Positions 63,958 through 64,000 of a DNA stretch of 64,000 bases are shown here, one piece after another (position 1 is the stretch's first letter; every line of letters begins with the position of its first letter). Source of the DNA: Nocardiopsis sp. YSL2 (lineage in GTDB: Bacteria > Actinomycetota > Actinomycetes > Streptosporangiales > Streptosporangiaceae); assembly GCF_030555055.1 (NCBI RefSeq), contig NZ_JAMOAO010000001.1, positions 5,022,001-5,086,000 of the forward strand, written 5' to 3'. A model generated the notes under the pieces. That model worked only from the letters and a program-made list of their open reading frames with translations. It ran no database searches and was not told the origin of the DNA. A program made the position numbers and the translations under genes.

Positions 63958-64000
63958 ATGTGCACGGTCATCGTGGGTTTCGATCCCGCGGCGCGCACAC
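63958..64000 (+). CDS. Start of an NRDE-family protein (partial)
   Basis: Only 14 codons are in the window, reading MCTVIVGFDPAART. The ATG at 63958 follows GAGGGG by 4-5 nt. MCTV(I/L)V.FDP is the usual beginning of NRDE (TANGO2-like) proteins, where Cys2 is exposed after Met removal. The rest lies beyond the window edge. Confidence 0.5.
   Translation, partial: MCTVIVGFDPAART

Overview
The window is very GC-rich (third codon positions almost always G or C) and encodes the bacterial proteasome/Pup system, a MsiK-type sugar-transport ATPase and a secreted S1E protease almost matching the Nocardiopsis alkaline protease (NAPase) in layout. This points to an actinomycete, most likely Nocardiopsis or a close relative. 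The genus call is inference; I ran no search. I saw no tRNA, rRNA or CRISPR array.

Region 1 (0-30 kb) is the pupylation/proteasome locus, broken up by accessory DNA. The proteasome ATPase (arc/mpa) comes first. It is followed by two mirror-image gene pairs, each a class F-type sortase plus a CHRD-domain exported protein, facing away from each other across about 0.9 kb that holds a decayed lysS fragment and other debris. A sigK-like sigma fragment and a Tat-exported ferritin-like protein come next, then dop. An IS5-family element sits exactly at the dop stop codon. After it are two small membrane/exported proteins, a PucR regulator divergent from an MHS transporter plus amidohydrolase, and the NAPase-like protease. 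The core resumes with pup-prcB-prcA-pafA, an FKBP lipoprotein, a formyltransferase-like protein, a DUF3866 protein, a fused PafBC regulator, tatA and tatC. A DUF397-type protein, a diacylglycerol-kinase-like enzyme and the HelY helicase follow.

Region 2 (34-42 kb) is a fructan/fructose module: a GH32 exo-fructanase and LacI regulator on the minus strand, divergent from a CUT2 fructose ABC transporter (binding protein, permease, ATPase) and a PfkB sugar kinase in a tightly coupled operon. Region 3 (42-46 kb) holds panD, a small hypothetical protein, an MFS exporter, a proline/glycine-rich membrane protein and an iron-box-controlled FhuF-like protein.

Region 4 (46.7-50.4 kb) is the best candidate for an undescribed system. 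It is a minus-strand operon of a prolyl oligopeptidase, a 35-residue peptide with a double-glycine site and an Asp/Ser/Gly-rich 12-residue tail, a perfect 40-bp palindrome, and a JmjC-family oxygenase with an intact HxD...H iron site. It looks like a ribosomally made, post-translationally modified peptide (RiPP) cluster.

Region 5 (50-64 kb) holds msiK, apolipoprotein N-acyltransferase (lnt), fxsA, a PH-like membrane protein, a TetR regulator divergent from a flavodoxin-like protein and a nitronate monooxygenase, a GAF-SpoIIE phosphatase, a Bcr/CflA drug exporter, a CtpE-type P-type ATPase and the start of an NRDE-type gene at the edge.
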